NCBI GenBank assembly: GCA_026826555.1
Contig: JAKSZT010053837.1
Span: forward strand, 4,440,520 to 4,504,519
Origin: Tolypeutes matacus
Taxonomy: Eukaryota > Chordata > Mammalia > Cingulata > Chlamyphoridae
DNA: 64,000 nucleotides
Reading direction: 5' to 3'
Position numbers and translations under genes: made by a program. Shown here one piece after another: positions 1 through 11,279 of the stretch. Below the pieces are notes generated by a model. That model searched no databases. It was not told the DNA's origin and was given only the letters and a program-made list of their open reading frames with translations. Positions within the stretch are counted from its first letter, which is position 1. Every line of letters starts with the position of its first letter.

Positions 1-618
1 ACTTCAGCCACATCCACTCCCTCTCCCTTCAGTTTTGCCAGAGTTTTCTCCATGTGTTTTGGGGCACCCTTGTTAGGTGCATAGGCATTTATGACTGTTA
101 CTTCTTCCTGGTGGATTGTCCCTTTTATTAATATATAATGGCCTTCCGTATCATGCAACTTTTTTGCATTTAAAGCTTGTTTTGTCTGATATTAGCATAA
201 CTCCACCTAGTCTTTTTTGGCTACTGTTTGTTTGGAGTATTTTTTCTCCCAAACTTTCATTTTCAGCCAGTTTGTACACTTGGGTCTAAGGTGAATCTCT
301 TGTAGACAGCATATGGATGGCTCATGATTTTTGAACCATTCTGTCAGCTTATATCTTTTTTTTCAGGAAGTACTAGGGAGTGAACTCAAGACCTCATACT
401 TGGGAGGCAGGAGCTCAACCACTGAGCTAGATACACTCCCCAGTCTATATATTTATTTATTTTTTTAAACAAACCACTTGACTACAGTCAAGTGATTTTT
501 GACAAGGCTGTTAAGCCCACTCAGCTGGGCCAGAACAGTCTATTCAGCCTATGTATTTTGACTGGGGAGTTTAATCCACTCACATTCAATGATATTACTG
601 TAAATGCATTATTTACTT
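1..618 (-). pseudogene. L1 ORF2 endonuclease-domain remnant
   Basis: The minus-strand translation resembles the start of L1 ORF2 (MKINNAFTVI-like opening near 615, then endonuclease segments). It parallels the ORF2 start at 44373 in the other L1. A SINE at 355-442 and stops interrupt it, and the window edge cuts it. Confidence 0.75.
355..442 (-). mobile_element. tRNA-derived SINE monomer (DAS-like) inside L1
   Basis: On the minus strand it reads CTCAGTGGTTGAGCTCCTGC, then GAGGTCTTGAGTTCA (B-box-like), then an A tail. This is the recurrent SINE head of the window. It interrupts L1 ORF2. Confidence 0.8.
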
Positions 619-849
619 CTGTCATTTTACTCTTTGGTTTTCATATATCATATATTATTTTTGTCTGTCTTTTTACTCTTTTGGTTATCCTTTCTGCTAT
701 CCTTGCCTTCTATACTCACCTTTAAGCCTCTCTCTCTTGTTTTTTTCTTTTGGGCTATAAGGCTCCTTATAGTATTTTCTGCAGAGTTGGATTCTTTTTA
801 TGAACTCTCTTAATTTCCGTTTGTTTGTGAATATTTTAAACTCACCTTC

Positions 850-1928
850 ATATTTGAAGGACATTTTTGCTGGATAAAGAATTCTCAGCTGGCAATTTTT
901 CTCTTTCAGTGTCCTAATTGTCTTCTTGTCTCCATGATTTCTGATGAGAAAGCCACACTAAGTCTTACTGGGCATCACTTGTATTTTATGGCTTGCTTCT
1001 TTCCTGCTGCTTTCAGAATTTTCTCTTTATCTTTGACATTTGACATTCTCAGTAGTATGTGTCTTGGAGTAGGTCTATTTGCATTTATTCTGATTGGAAT
1101 ATGCTAATCTCATTTCTTTCATGAGAGTTGGGAAATTTTCAACTATTATTTCCTTAAATACTTTTTCTGCTCTTTCCCCCTTCTCTTCTCCTTCTGGAAC
1201 TCCCATGATACATATGTTGTTGTGTTTTGTGTTTTCATTCAACTTTCTGAGCTTCTGCTCAATTTTTTTTCCGTTCTTTTCTCTCTCTGTTCTTTTCTCT
1301 CTTCTATTTCAGCTGTTCTGTCTTCTATATCATTTATTCTTTCTTCTACCATTTCATGCCTGCTTGTTGTATGCCTTTAATGTGTTTTTTTAAATATACT
1401 TTTTATTTTTTTTAAATACTTAGATTACATAAATGTTACATAAAAAATATAGGGGATTCCCATATTCCCTGCTCCCAACCCCACCACATTTTCCCACATT
1501 AACAACATCCTTCATTAGTGTGGTACATTTGTCACAGGTGATGAACACATTTTGAAGCATTGCCACCAAGCATGGATTATAGTTTACTGATTTAGGATGT
1601 TGGGTGTGGGGGGGCATTCTAATGTATTTTTGATCACACATATTGTGTCTTTCATTCCCATGAGCTCTGTTACTTTTCCATTCAGGTTTTCAAATTCTTC
1701 TTTGTTTTCACTCAGTATCTTCTTGATGTCCATTATCTCTTTAGCTATATTGTCTTTCAACTCATTAATTTGATTTTGGAAATTTGAGTGCATCTCATTG
1801 ATTATGTAATCATTGATTGGTTGTCTCAAATCCTGTGTCTCATCTAGGACTTTGATATATTCTTTTTCTTGGGCCATTTCTTTCATTTTCTTAGTATGGC
1901 TTGTAATTTTTTGCTGATGTCTAGGCAT
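850..1928 (-). pseudogene. L1 ORF1 remnant
   Basis: Starts MPRHQQKITSHTKKMKEMAQ and continues through a helical, coiled-coil-like stretch (NQINELKDNIAKEIMDIKK) to about residue 100. An inserted fragment at 1390-1619 then breaks it. The RNA-binding part follows at lower coordinates. ORF1p is the L1 RNA chaperone. Stops and the insertion make it non-functional. Confidence 0.8.
1390..1619 (-). mobile_element. L1 3'-end fragment inserted in L1 ORF1
   Basis: Closely similar to 2930-3165: TACTTAGATTACATAAA, then the GTGTGGTACATT and GGATTATAGTTTAC blocks. The poly(T) side is at the left, so the sense strand is minus. Flanked by TAATGTGTTTTT (1378-1389) and TAATGTATTTTT (1620-1631), a 12-bp target duplication with one mismatch. 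The other L1 copy (near 43510) has no such insert. Confidence 0.8.
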
Positions 1929-2929
1929 ATGATTAGGATAGTGAGATTATTCAGATGCTCAATTTCTCTCTTTTTCATAGGGATTTAGTGGTGTGAAGCT
2001 GTGTGTTACTCCTGTTCTTTGATTCTTGGTTCAACCTGTTTTGGATCTTTAGGGTTGTCCTTGTTAGTTGCTCAAGTCTGGGCCCTGGATCCAGTAATGG
2101 GCTACAGACCCACTTCCTAAGGCTCTGAGAAGGGAGGGTGTAAAGGGTGGAAAAAGCCCCTCTTACTTATTTACTTTTAATTTCCTTACATGCACTTCCT
2201 TGGCCTGCTAGCAGATGGCACTGTTTGACAGCCTTCTCAGTTCAATGCCTGGTTGGAGTGTGTTTGCTGCAACATAGACTGGATCAGTGTGATAGAGGAT
2301 CCTGCCTGGATGCTAAGAGTCTCATAATTCAAACTTTCTCAGAGGCAATTCTCCAACCTTTGCTGGCAGTCCCTACCCTTCCCCCAAGTAGGAAATAATT
2401 CCTCTCCCCTCTGCATCCTCAACAACTAGTCCCATTAAGTACAGAGGGAGGTTGAGAGGGTCAGATCTCTCTATTCCTGGATCTCTTTAGTCCCTTGCCA
2501 GCTCCCACGGTAAATAATGGTGTGACCTCCCAACCTGGAAGGGCTTGAGGAACACAGCAGACCAAATTTGTGGGTCAAAAGCTGAGTCAGCCTTAGACTG
2601 TGTCCCTTTCTCTCCCATTTCCTGGGGAGGTGGATCCCTGGGGCCCCCTTTGTTTGTAGCCACTGGCCCCTATTCCTGAGAATTCAAAAGTGTCTATAGG
2701 GTGGAGGAGGATGCTGGCAGTTGCAGCTCTGGCTTTTACTCACAGTTTTGCCATCACGATTCTTTTCCTTTGCTCCTCTCTCTTCTGGGTGGTGTCCAGC
2801 CTTCCCCTGGTGTCCTAAACCCCAGGAGATTTTTTTCCTGGCCATTTTTGCCTGCTCTTTAACTATTTTTCTGGGAGAGAAGAGAGTTCTATGATATTTA
2901 GCCTGCCATCTTCCCGGAAGTCAATTCTA

Positions 2930-3735
2930 TATGCTTTTTAAAAAATATACATATTTTATTTATTAAAAAAAAAATACTTAGATTACATAAAGTGTTACAT
3001 AAAATATATAAGGGATTCCCATATGTCCCACTCCCCACACCTCCCACTTTTCCCATATTAACTTCTTTCATTAGTGTGGTACATTCATTGCAACTGATGA
3101 ACACATTTTGGAGCATTGCCACTAAGCATGGATTATAGTTTACATTGTAGTTTACACTCTCTCCCACTCAATTCTGTAGGTTATGGTAAGATATATAATG
3201 GCCTGTATCTGTAATTGCAACATCGCTCAGGTCAATTCCAAGTCCTGAAAATGCCCCCATATTGCACCTCCTCTTTCCTCTCCCTGACTGCAGCACCTCC
3301 AGTGGCCACTGTCTCCACATTAATGATATAATTTCTTCCATTGCTAGAATCACAATAAGTCTATAGTAGAATACCAGTAAATCTATTCTAGTCCATATTT
3401 TATTCCCCAATCCTAAGGATTCTGGGATGGTGATGCCCACTCTGCCTCTAATTGAGAGAGGGCTTCGATCCCATATGGCTGATGGATGGGACTCTCTTGC
3501 TTGCAGTTGTAGACTCTCTCGGTTTCCTTGGTATGGTTGTCCATCCTCACCTCCTTGTTAGTTGTCCTGGATGAGTCCAATGAATTGGAGAGTAGGTGTA
3601 GCAACTCTGCTGAGGCTCAGGGCCCAGCTGGCACATGGACAGCCCAGAGATTAAAGTCTCTTGGATGTACACCTACCAACTCCAGCAGCAACTATGGGTT
3701 CAAATAGAAGGGACAGAAGAGGCATGATGCCATGG
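2930..3735 (-). mobile_element. 5'-truncated L1 3'UTR-type fragment
   Basis: A/T-rich end at left, followed by the blocks shared with 1390-1619, then a longer 3'UTR-like segment (TGTTAGTTGTCCTGGATGAG, GCTGAGGCTCAGGGCCCAGC). I read it as the 3' end of a lineage-specific L1. Family assignment is by resemblance only. Confidence 0.6.
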
Positions 3736-3739
3736 GTTT

Positions 3740-3957
3740 TTTCTGTTCAGTTTCCTAGTGCTGCTATAACAAGGTGCTGCAAACTATGTGGCTTAAAACA
3801 ACAGAAATTTATTGTTTCACACTTCTGCAGGCTGGAAGTAGAGGTGTCAGCAGGGCCATGCTTCCACTGAAGTCTGTGGTCTGGTGGGCTTGTTGGCAAT
3901 CCATGGTATTCTTTGGTTTTTGGGATAATTCAATTTCTGCCTCTTTCATATGGCCAC
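3740..3957 (-). mobile_element. MaLR/MLT1-like LTR fragment, antisense
   Basis: Contains TTTCCTAGTGCTGCTATAAC, ACTATGTGGCTTAAAACAAC and TTTATTGTTTCACACTTCTG. This is the familiar reverse complement of the 3' half of MLT1-type LTRs. It ends in a (CT)n tract. Confidence 0.65.

Positions 3958-3993
<36 letters not shown>
3958..3993. repeat. (CT)n microsatellite
   Basis: Interrupted run of CT dinucleotides, directly after the LTR fragment. Confidence 0.9.
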
Positions 3994-4782
3994 TCCATAT
4001 CTCTTGATTATGGATAATAACTCTTTTGCCCACTCCCTATAGATCCTGTTAGAATCAGTGGAGATAAAGTACGCATGTGAAAGTATTTAAAATAAATATA
4101 TTTATAATAAATAGAAAATTAATAACATACATCCAAGACAGAAGTAAGGGCAAAGCTTGTGTGATGAAGATCTTGAATTGGGATTGGACTGAGTTGGGTT
4201 AGAGGAGGGTTTTATACTACACTGAGATTTCTTCTCTCTTTCTCATCAAACAACACATACACACACATATATGCAATCTCTATTCTAGGTCTGTAACCAT
4301 AGCTAACATCTGGTGGTTAGGTTCACCTTCAAACCAGTCCTGACTTCTTACAGATATTGGGCAAATGCAGGGGCTCCTGAAACTAGTAACTCTGCAGGGA
4401 TCCATATAAGCTTCAGATTCCCTGTCATTTAGGGAATCCCTTAGAGATCAGGTGATTCACTGTGTGAGAAACGTGATTAGAGGCACAGTTGTCAGAGAAG
4501 AGCCCCTTTACAAGTTGGTAGACTAGTTGCTACTTTATAATATAAGTGGAGAGGACTCAGGGGGCCATGTCCCCAAACATCTTATTCAGGAGCTTGTCTT
4601 GTGCCTTTTAAAGTCACTCTTTGAGATTATTTTCTTTGGGTCAATTTGGTCCTCTCTAAAATCCATTGTTAAAATGTAGACACAACCCTGGAAACACTTT
4701 TTCTTTTTTTGGACAGTAGGAGGGGAGAGAGTAGATAGAAAAAGAGGGACTGGAAAGGAAGCATGTGGATGCTTAATACAAG
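3994..4782. other. Unassigned sequence
   Basis: AT-rich, no ORF of note and no repeat I recognise apart from a short (AC)n/(AT) patch near 4255-4270. Confidence 0.5.
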
Positions 4783-4880
4783 ATTTTTTTCCCTTTTTTT
4801 TTCCTGGAGGTGCCTGGGATTGAACCTGCAACCTTGTACATGCCAAGCAGGTGCTCAACCACTGAGCCACACCACTCCCA
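4783..4880 (-). mobile_element. tRNA-derived SINE monomer
   Basis: Poly(T) at left, then the complement of a tRNA-like head (GGATTGAACCTGCAACCTTG, CAACCACTGAGCCACACCAC). Minus sense, same family as elsewhere. Confidence 0.85.
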
Positions 4881-5722
4881 AGGTTTTCCTTCTTTGGCAA
4901 AGTTTTATTTCTGACTGTCTTGGTCTCAGGGCCTCCTATGCCGAAGCACGTGCTTATAATACCTGCCTTATGTGGACTCAAAGCTCTGGGTGAGGAAGAG
5001 TGAGTAAGGCCTGATATGGAAAATCCTCTAAATAGCATTTTATCCAGCACACGGCATCTGATTCATTGTAAGCTTTTAGTGATTTTTCCTCTGCCTCCTG
5101 TCTTCTTCACCTGGTCACCTGGGTGTATAGTGTATTATATAATAGCTAATAATTTTGCTGCACCTGATCACTCTGTTGGGCATTTTGAATGATAAGGAAA
5201 CAGAGCAAGCAGGGCCAAGTGACTGACCACAGACAGCACATGTACTGAGATTACTGGCTTCCTGGGTCTGGGTTGGGATCTCCAGTATAGCAGACTAGAC
5301 TAATGGGTGATGCATGGGCAACAGCAGGTGATACAATTAGCTCTGAAGTGAATTTTAATCATAAGCACCTCTCCCCTCCCTGCTGCTGCCTTCCCAGGTC
5401 ACTCCTTTACCCTAACCTCTCTGTTCTCTACTCTGCTGCCAACCTCTGTTGGCCAACATATTTTATTCAGAGGCATAGATGAAGACAGGCTTTATCAAAA
5501 TTTCAGGTGATACAAATCTTCAAGAGATAATTAATAAAATGAATGACAAAATTATCTCAAATATTGAATTCAAAAAGAAGGAGAAGGTATTTAAAAAGGG
5601 ATAAAATATATTTGGTGTTTTGATCATAAAATGTGATCACAAGCACAGGATGGGGGAGACGTGACTTGCTAGCAGTTTATTTTAAAAAGGACTGAAGGCA
5701 AAAGATTTATGTGATCTAAAGA
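4881..5722. other. Unassigned sequence
   Basis: No gene or confident repeat seen. Confidence 0.5.
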
Positions 5723-7157
5723 GAAAAACCTGTGTTTATGATTAGGAAGACTTACTATTGTTAAGATGTTAACTCTACCTAAAGCAATCTACAGATTCAA
5801 CACAATCCCTATCAAAATCCCAGCAATACTTTTTTTGGAAATGGAAGAACTGATCCTCAAATTCATATGGAATTTCAAGGGGCCTTGAGTAACCAAATTA
5901 ATATTGGGTAAAGAAGAACATAGTTGAAGGTATCTTACCTTCATATTTCAAAAATTACCATAAAGCCATGGTGACCAAAATAGTGTGGTGCTGGCATAAC
6001 CATAGGCCTATAGACCAATGGAATAGAATTGAGAGTTCAGAAACGTACCTACACATCCATGGCCAACTGATTTTTGAAAAGGGTGCCACGTACATTAAAT
6101 TGGGAAAAATGGTCCTCTCAATAAATGGTTTTGGGAACACTGGCTGTCCACATGCAAAAGAATGAATTTGGACCCCTACCTCACACCATATACATAAATT
6201 AACTCAAAACGGTTGAAGGATCTACACATATGAGCTATAACCATAAAACTCTTAGAAGTAAACATAGGGGAAAACTTTCATGACCTTGGATGTGGCAGTG
6301 ATTTCTCAGATATGACACCAAAAGCCTAAGCAACAAAGAAAAAATAAACTGGACTTCATCATAATTAAAAACTTTTTTACTAAAAGAACATTATCAAGAA
6401 AATGAAAAGACAACCTACAGAATGGGAGAAGACAATTGCTAACCATATCTCTGATAAGTGTTTAATGTCCAAAATATATAAAGAACTGCTACAACTCAAC
6501 AATAACAACAACAACAACAACAACAACAAACATTAAAAATGGGCAAAGGACTTGAGTAGGCATTTCTCCAAAGATGATATACAGATGCTTGTGATGGAAA
6601 TACAAACCAGAACTACAATGAGGTATCACTTCATGCCCATTAAGATGGTTATTATTGAAAAAACCAAAACGACAAGAGTTGGTGAGGATACAGAGAAATT
6701 GGAACCCCTGTACATTGTTGGTGGGATTGTAAAATGGTGCAGCTACTGTGGAAAGCAGTTTGGCAGTTCTTCACAAAGTTGAACCTAGAGTTACCATTCT
6801 ATTACCATGAATCAGAAATCCCACTTCAGGGTATATACTGAAAAAATTGCAAGCAGGGACTCAAACACATATTTTTACCCTGATATTTATAGCAGCATTA
6901 TTCACAACAGCCAAAAGGTGGAAGCAACCCAAATGTCCATCAACAGATTAATGGATAAACAAAATGTGGGCTATACATGCAAGGGAATATTATTTAGCCA
7001 TAAAAAAAGAATAAAGTTCTGATACATTCTGCAACATGAAGCTTGAAGACAACATGTTGCACAAAATAAGCCAGACACAAAAGGACAAATAATGTATGAT
7101 CTCATTTATATTAAAAGCCAGAATAAGCAAATTCATAGAGACAGAAAGATTACAAGT
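5723..7157 (+). mobile_element. L1 fragment, ORF2 C-terminal part
   Basis: Plus-strand translations give ORF2 pieces after the reverse transcriptase: [18 protein letters not shown], a W-H-N-H-R-PIDQWNRIESSE segment near 6000, the RHFSKDDIQ segment near 6555 and the TTMRYH segment near 6615. Many frameshifts. It resumes at 9022-9074 and 9413-9585 after later insertions. Confidence 0.85.
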
Positions 7158-7710
7158 ATATTAGTCTACCAAAGGGGTGCCAATGCAGAGTACCAGAAAT
7201 CTGTTGGCTTTTATAAAGGGTAAAAACTTACAGTTACTAGGTCCTAAAGAGTACAACTCAGGGTTGCTTTCTCACCAAAGTCAGTTGCCACATATTGAAG
7301 CAAGATGGTTGCTGACCTCTGGCTGGTCTCTGCCTTCCCCTCTGGGCTTCCTCTTCTTCTTGTCTCCGTGGGCCCAGCCTCTTGAGGCTTTCTGCTTGAG
7401 TGGCATCCCCTCTCTTCTCGCATAGGGCTTATTTCTTTCCGGGCCTCCTATATCAGTCTCGGCTCTCTCCCCAATCTCAGCTGCAAGCTATCAGGCAAAA
7501 TGGTTCTGCTCTCCCAGGGCCATTAGCTGTTTAAGCCTTCTCCTTTCTGTCACATGGCAGGATCAAAATATGACAGAGCTCTCTCTTACTGTGTGTTTTC
7601 TTGTGTCTGTCTGTCCATGTGAGTGTCCCTTTATATCAGACCCTTCAGGGGGTCAGGGAAACCTGAATTATGCCCTTTGACATAGTCATATCAAAATCAT
7701 GCCCTAATCT

Positions 7711-7908
7711 CTCTCTTTTTTTTAGATTCTAGGAATTGAACCTGGGACCTTGTATGTAAGAAGCTGGTGCTTAACCATGAGCCACATAAGCTCCCCTGAG
7801 TCGGTTTTTTCATTTGTTTGCTTTTTTGTTTTTAGGAGGCACTGGAAACTGAACCCAGGACCTCCCGTGTGAGAAGCAGGTGCTCAACCACTAGAGCCAT
7901 ATCTGGTC
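7711..7908 (-). mobile_element. Dimeric tRNA-derived SINE
   Basis: Two head units in the same orientation (GAACCTGGGACCTTGTATGT and GAACCCAGGACCTCCCGTGT blocks), joined by a T-rich linker containing TTTGTTTGCTTTTTTG. A poly(T) run near 7716 marks the minus sense. The left flank ATGCCCTAATCT and right flank ATGCTTTAATCT look like target duplications. Confidence 0.8.
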
Positions 7909-7925
7909 CCCCATGCTTTAATCTT

Positions 7926-8871
7926 TTTTTTTTTTTTTCAGCAATAAACTTGACATGTTTATTAATTAAACTATCACTTAAATAAAAAAAGTGCATAGAA
8001 AATAAACCTGTTTAAAAGCTCCTTTTTTTTTTTTTTTACAACTATGTACACTTTTTACTTTTACATTCAGTCTTTCATAGAGAGCTTTCAGCATTATTAT
8101 TTTTTGAATTATTAATATATTTTCCCTCATCCCTGGCACAGGGAATTAACACTGATGGACTTTAGACACATTTTCCTTTTTTTTTTTTTTTTTTTTTTTT
8201 TCTCTTTTTCTCTAACCAGAAGCTTGGAAGAACACAAGGAAAAAAACAACAAAAGATCTGTTATACATGATAAAGTTGTCGAGAAATGTCTTATTTCTAG
8301 AAAAGAAGCTTATCATCTGTTGAGCTCTTGAAACAATTATTCAACTACCTGTATTTACTAAAATGACTGTTAAAAGTTCAATAAAAGAAACACCACAAGT
8401 CTATTTTCTTGGTTGAAAGACAGAACTAGAGTACCTCGGAACAAGATACCAGGAAAGCACAGAACACAATTTTCCCCTAAATGCAGGTGGTAACCCCAAC
8501 ATTCATAACCAAAAATAGAGAAACAAGGAGTACAGGTACTGACTGGCCACATTCATGAGCAGAAAAAATCCAGGTGACACCATTTCTGCATTTCTCTCTG
8601 ATCCCGGGAAGGGCCTGTCTGGCCATCCCTTCATAGTTTGGGTTATCCCCATTTTGGGAATTAGAGGGAAGCCAGATTGACATTCTCCTGCCCCTACTAG
8701 CAACTGTAACACAATCCTTATCTATAGTGTTAAGAGAATTAAAAGCCATGGATTGAACTAGGCTTTGTTACATGGTGCATTACTATATTAGTTCCTATAT
8801 GTATCATATTTATATTTATTTGAAAACCAAAACAAACAAAAAAGTTGCAAGTTTTCAGAGTGTGAGACTTA
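7926..8871 (-). pseudogene. Processed retrocopy, probably 3'UTR only, source gene not identified
   Basis: About 950 bp, minus sense, with a poly(A) tail (T run from 7926) and AATAAA-type signals just before it. Flanked by CCCCATGCTTTAATCTT (7909-7925) and CCCCATGCCCTAATCTT (8872-8888), 15 of 17 identical, as expected for L1-mediated insertion. It has long internal A runs and no sustained ORF (longest about 90 codons, unconvincing), so it looks like a mRNA 3' untranslated region. I do not recognise the parent mRNA. Confidence 0.65.
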
Positions 8872-9074
8872 CCCCATGCCCTAATCTTAACAGGCAATCT
8901 AACCAAAGGCCCCTGAGCTGAATTTAATGCAATGAAAAGGCATCACACCCGGAGGAACAGATTAGTTTACAAACATAATCTTTTTCTTTTTGGGATTCAT
9001 AAATAATCTCAAACTGCCACAACAGTTTACCAGTGGGTAGGGGAAGGGAAATGGGGAGTTATTGCTTAGCGGGT

Positions 9075-9412
9075 TGCCTTAGTTTGCCTGAAATGCTATC
9101 ACAATGACCACAAACTGGTTTTGGCTTAACAGCAGGAATTTATTGTCTCATGGCTTTGAAAGCTAGACGCCTTGCTTCTTCCCGAGGTCAGTAGCGTTCT
9201 GGTGCTTGTCCTCCCCTTTCTCTCTGCTGTGACTTCTGAGTAATCTTTATAGGGTTTCCAGTTATCCAGATTAAGTCACTTGGACTACACCTTAATTGAA
9301 AATAACATTTTCAAGAGGTCCCATCTACAGTGGCGAACCATTCACACCCACAGGGATGCTGATTAAGATTAAGAACTTGTTATTTCTGGGGTACATAATG
9401 CAGTCTACCACA
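9075..9412 (-). mobile_element. MLT1/MaLR-like LTR, antisense, in L1 3'UTR
   Basis: Starts TGCCTTAGTTTGCC and ends TCTACCACA. Flanked by CGGGT and TGGGT (5 bp, one mismatch), the duplication length expected of ERVL-type LTRs. Contains the TTTATTGTCTCATGGC block of antisense MLT1. Confidence 0.7.
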
Positions 9413-9585
9413 TGGGTGCAGCATTGCTATTTGACATGATGCTAAAGTTTTAGTAATGGGTGCTGGTGATGCTAACACAATGTTGTGAATGTAATTCATA
9501 CCTCAGAATTGTGCATTTGAAAGAGGTTAAAATGAGAAATTTTGAGTTATATAATTGTTACTACAATAAAAAGGTTTTATAGGAA
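9413..9585 (+). mobile_element. L1 3'UTR end, continuation of the 5723 L1
   Basis: Contains AATGTTGTGAATGTAATTCA and GAATTGTGCATTTGAAAGAG, followed by a TTACTACAATAAAAAGG-type end. This is typical of old L1 (L1M-like) 3' ends. With 9022-9074 it completes the L1 split by two LTRs. Confidence 0.75.
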
Positions 9586-11279
9586 AAAGCCTGATGGTTT
9601 GAACGGGCCAAAAGATTGCATGAAGCTGCCAATGAGAAGCAGCCAAGAAAAAAGCAAATGCAGGTTTAGATGCCCACAGATGCACAGGGTTTGGTCATTA
9701 GCAGTCATGATTAGTTGCGCTCTGAGGCTATCAGACAACGTGGAGTACTGTGTTTCACGCTGGGTTCTACAGGGCAGATAAACTAGAATGAATTCAGAGA
9801 AGGATGCATGGGAGTGTACAGGTGTCTGAGCAACAGATCAAAGGTAGATGATTGAAAGAAGACAGGATAAATGAGGTGGCAGTATAGATTCATTCTGCTT
9901 TGTCTTAGAAGAATTAAGGCCAAAATGTTTAAATTGATTCAATATAGGAAAATGTTCTATCCTAACAATTAGTTATCCACCAATGGACTACTGTATCATG
10001 TGACCTAGAAAACTTATACCCCTGGACTTTGTAAGTGCAAGCTGAGTGACCATCTGCTACTGTATGGCCACATTGTATGGCATAGAGTAGGTGCCTAATA
10101 AATATTTGTTATATTCTCTTTTCAAATTATCTTGCAGACTTCCATCCTAAACAGAGTTAAACAGATTCTTCTACTGATGAATCACAGAGGATTTAACATA
10201 TTACATTTAATATAGTAAATATATAGTGAACTCTAAGAGGTGACATATAAAGATAATAGAAATTATTTGGGTGTAGAACAACATTTGGCACAATACTGAC
10301 GGGATCATCATTCCTCGGAATACTCACTTGGGAAGCACTGGTCTAAATTTGCTCTATATTTTCTTCCAATTCTTAATTTCATTTTAAGTTTTCAAAGAGA
10401 TGTGTGCAAATTGCTCATAGGTGTTTGCAAAACACCCCTGTAGTCTAGCCACATTTTTCCTGGATGCTGTGGCAATAGACATGTATTTACCAGTTTAGTG
10501 AAAAAATTTTCTGCTCTTTCTCAGCTTTATCATTTTTCTTTGGTATCCGCTCATGTTTGAGATCTAATTGACTCCTTGTGTCATGGCACTTACAACTTTT
10601 TGCATCCTTTTATAAAACAAAATATCATTTCAGAACCTTTCCAAGACTCCTTGTGAGAAGGAAAATTCCATCTCAGAACATTTAAAAACATGTATCTAAA
10701 TGTAAGCAAATTATTCTCCCATGTTATTATAGTTTTGTGGTTGAAAGGTGGTTTTTATCCTTAGATGAAATGGACAGAGACAAATTTTGTGTATTGCTCT
10801 ACTCAAAGTAAAGGACTCAGAGGGTTCCTGGTCAAACACTATAAAAATATTCTGTATTAACCAAGTGAGCAAAAAAGCACATTTCTCGAATGGTATTTTC
10901 GAAGTGTAATCTCATGTTTTAACAACCACAGATGATTTAAGTTCCTGGCTTTCTTGTCTGTTGGTTAGCTTTCAATGCCTGAATTCAGAGAAATGAGAGA
11001 TGGAAAAAAACCCAGGTCACCCAGTTCATCTTTTTAAAGGACTTAAAAGGTAAACAGATGATTCTCATAATATTGTGCTGGCATCAGCACACTTGGGAAA
11101 GGAGTGCAAATGTCAATCCTAGATGAATTTAGAGGCCACCAGAAGAGTTTCCCACACCCCACCTCTGCTTTCGCATTTCTCAGAATATATAAAGTTGTAG
11201 ACGAAGCAATGAAGCCATGACAAACTCTGGATTTTTAACACTGAGTTCCGAGGGGAAAGGGACATAAGAGAGAGGTAAT
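9586..11279. other. Unassigned sequence with an L2/MIR-type tail
   Basis: 10075-10110 (GAGTAGGTGCCTAATAAATA) is an L2/MIR-type 3' tail. The rest shows no gene or repeat I can name. Confidence 0.5.

Larger units (their letters stand above)
1..2920 (-). mobile_element. L1 retrotransposon, 5' part, truncated by window edge
   Basis: Read on the minus strand it starts near 2920 with GACTTCCGGGAAGATGGC, the same 5' end as the plus-strand L1 at 42247. It runs through a roughly 1-kb 5'UTR, ORF1 and the endonuclease part of ORF2. A SINE and an L1 3' fragment interrupt it. Similarity to the 42247 copy is visible throughout 5'UTR and ORF1. Its 3' end is off the window. Confidence 0.9.
7158..9021 (-). 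mobile_element. MaLR-like solitary LTR, interrupted
   Basis: Segments 7158-7710 and 8889-9021 match the LTR family seen at 12237, 13252, 14147 and 47413. It ends (minus sense) with a GACTAATA-type 3' end at about 7158 and starts TGTGGCAGTTTGA at 9021. A SINE dimer and a retrocopy interrupt it. It sits inside an L1. No internal retroviral coding sequence is seen. Confidence 0.75.

Noticed and set aside
4586..5050. 154-codon minus-strand ORF
   Set aside because: Passes through a SINE. Contains SINE-encoded text (GSGVAQWLSTCLACTRLQVQ) common to all copies.
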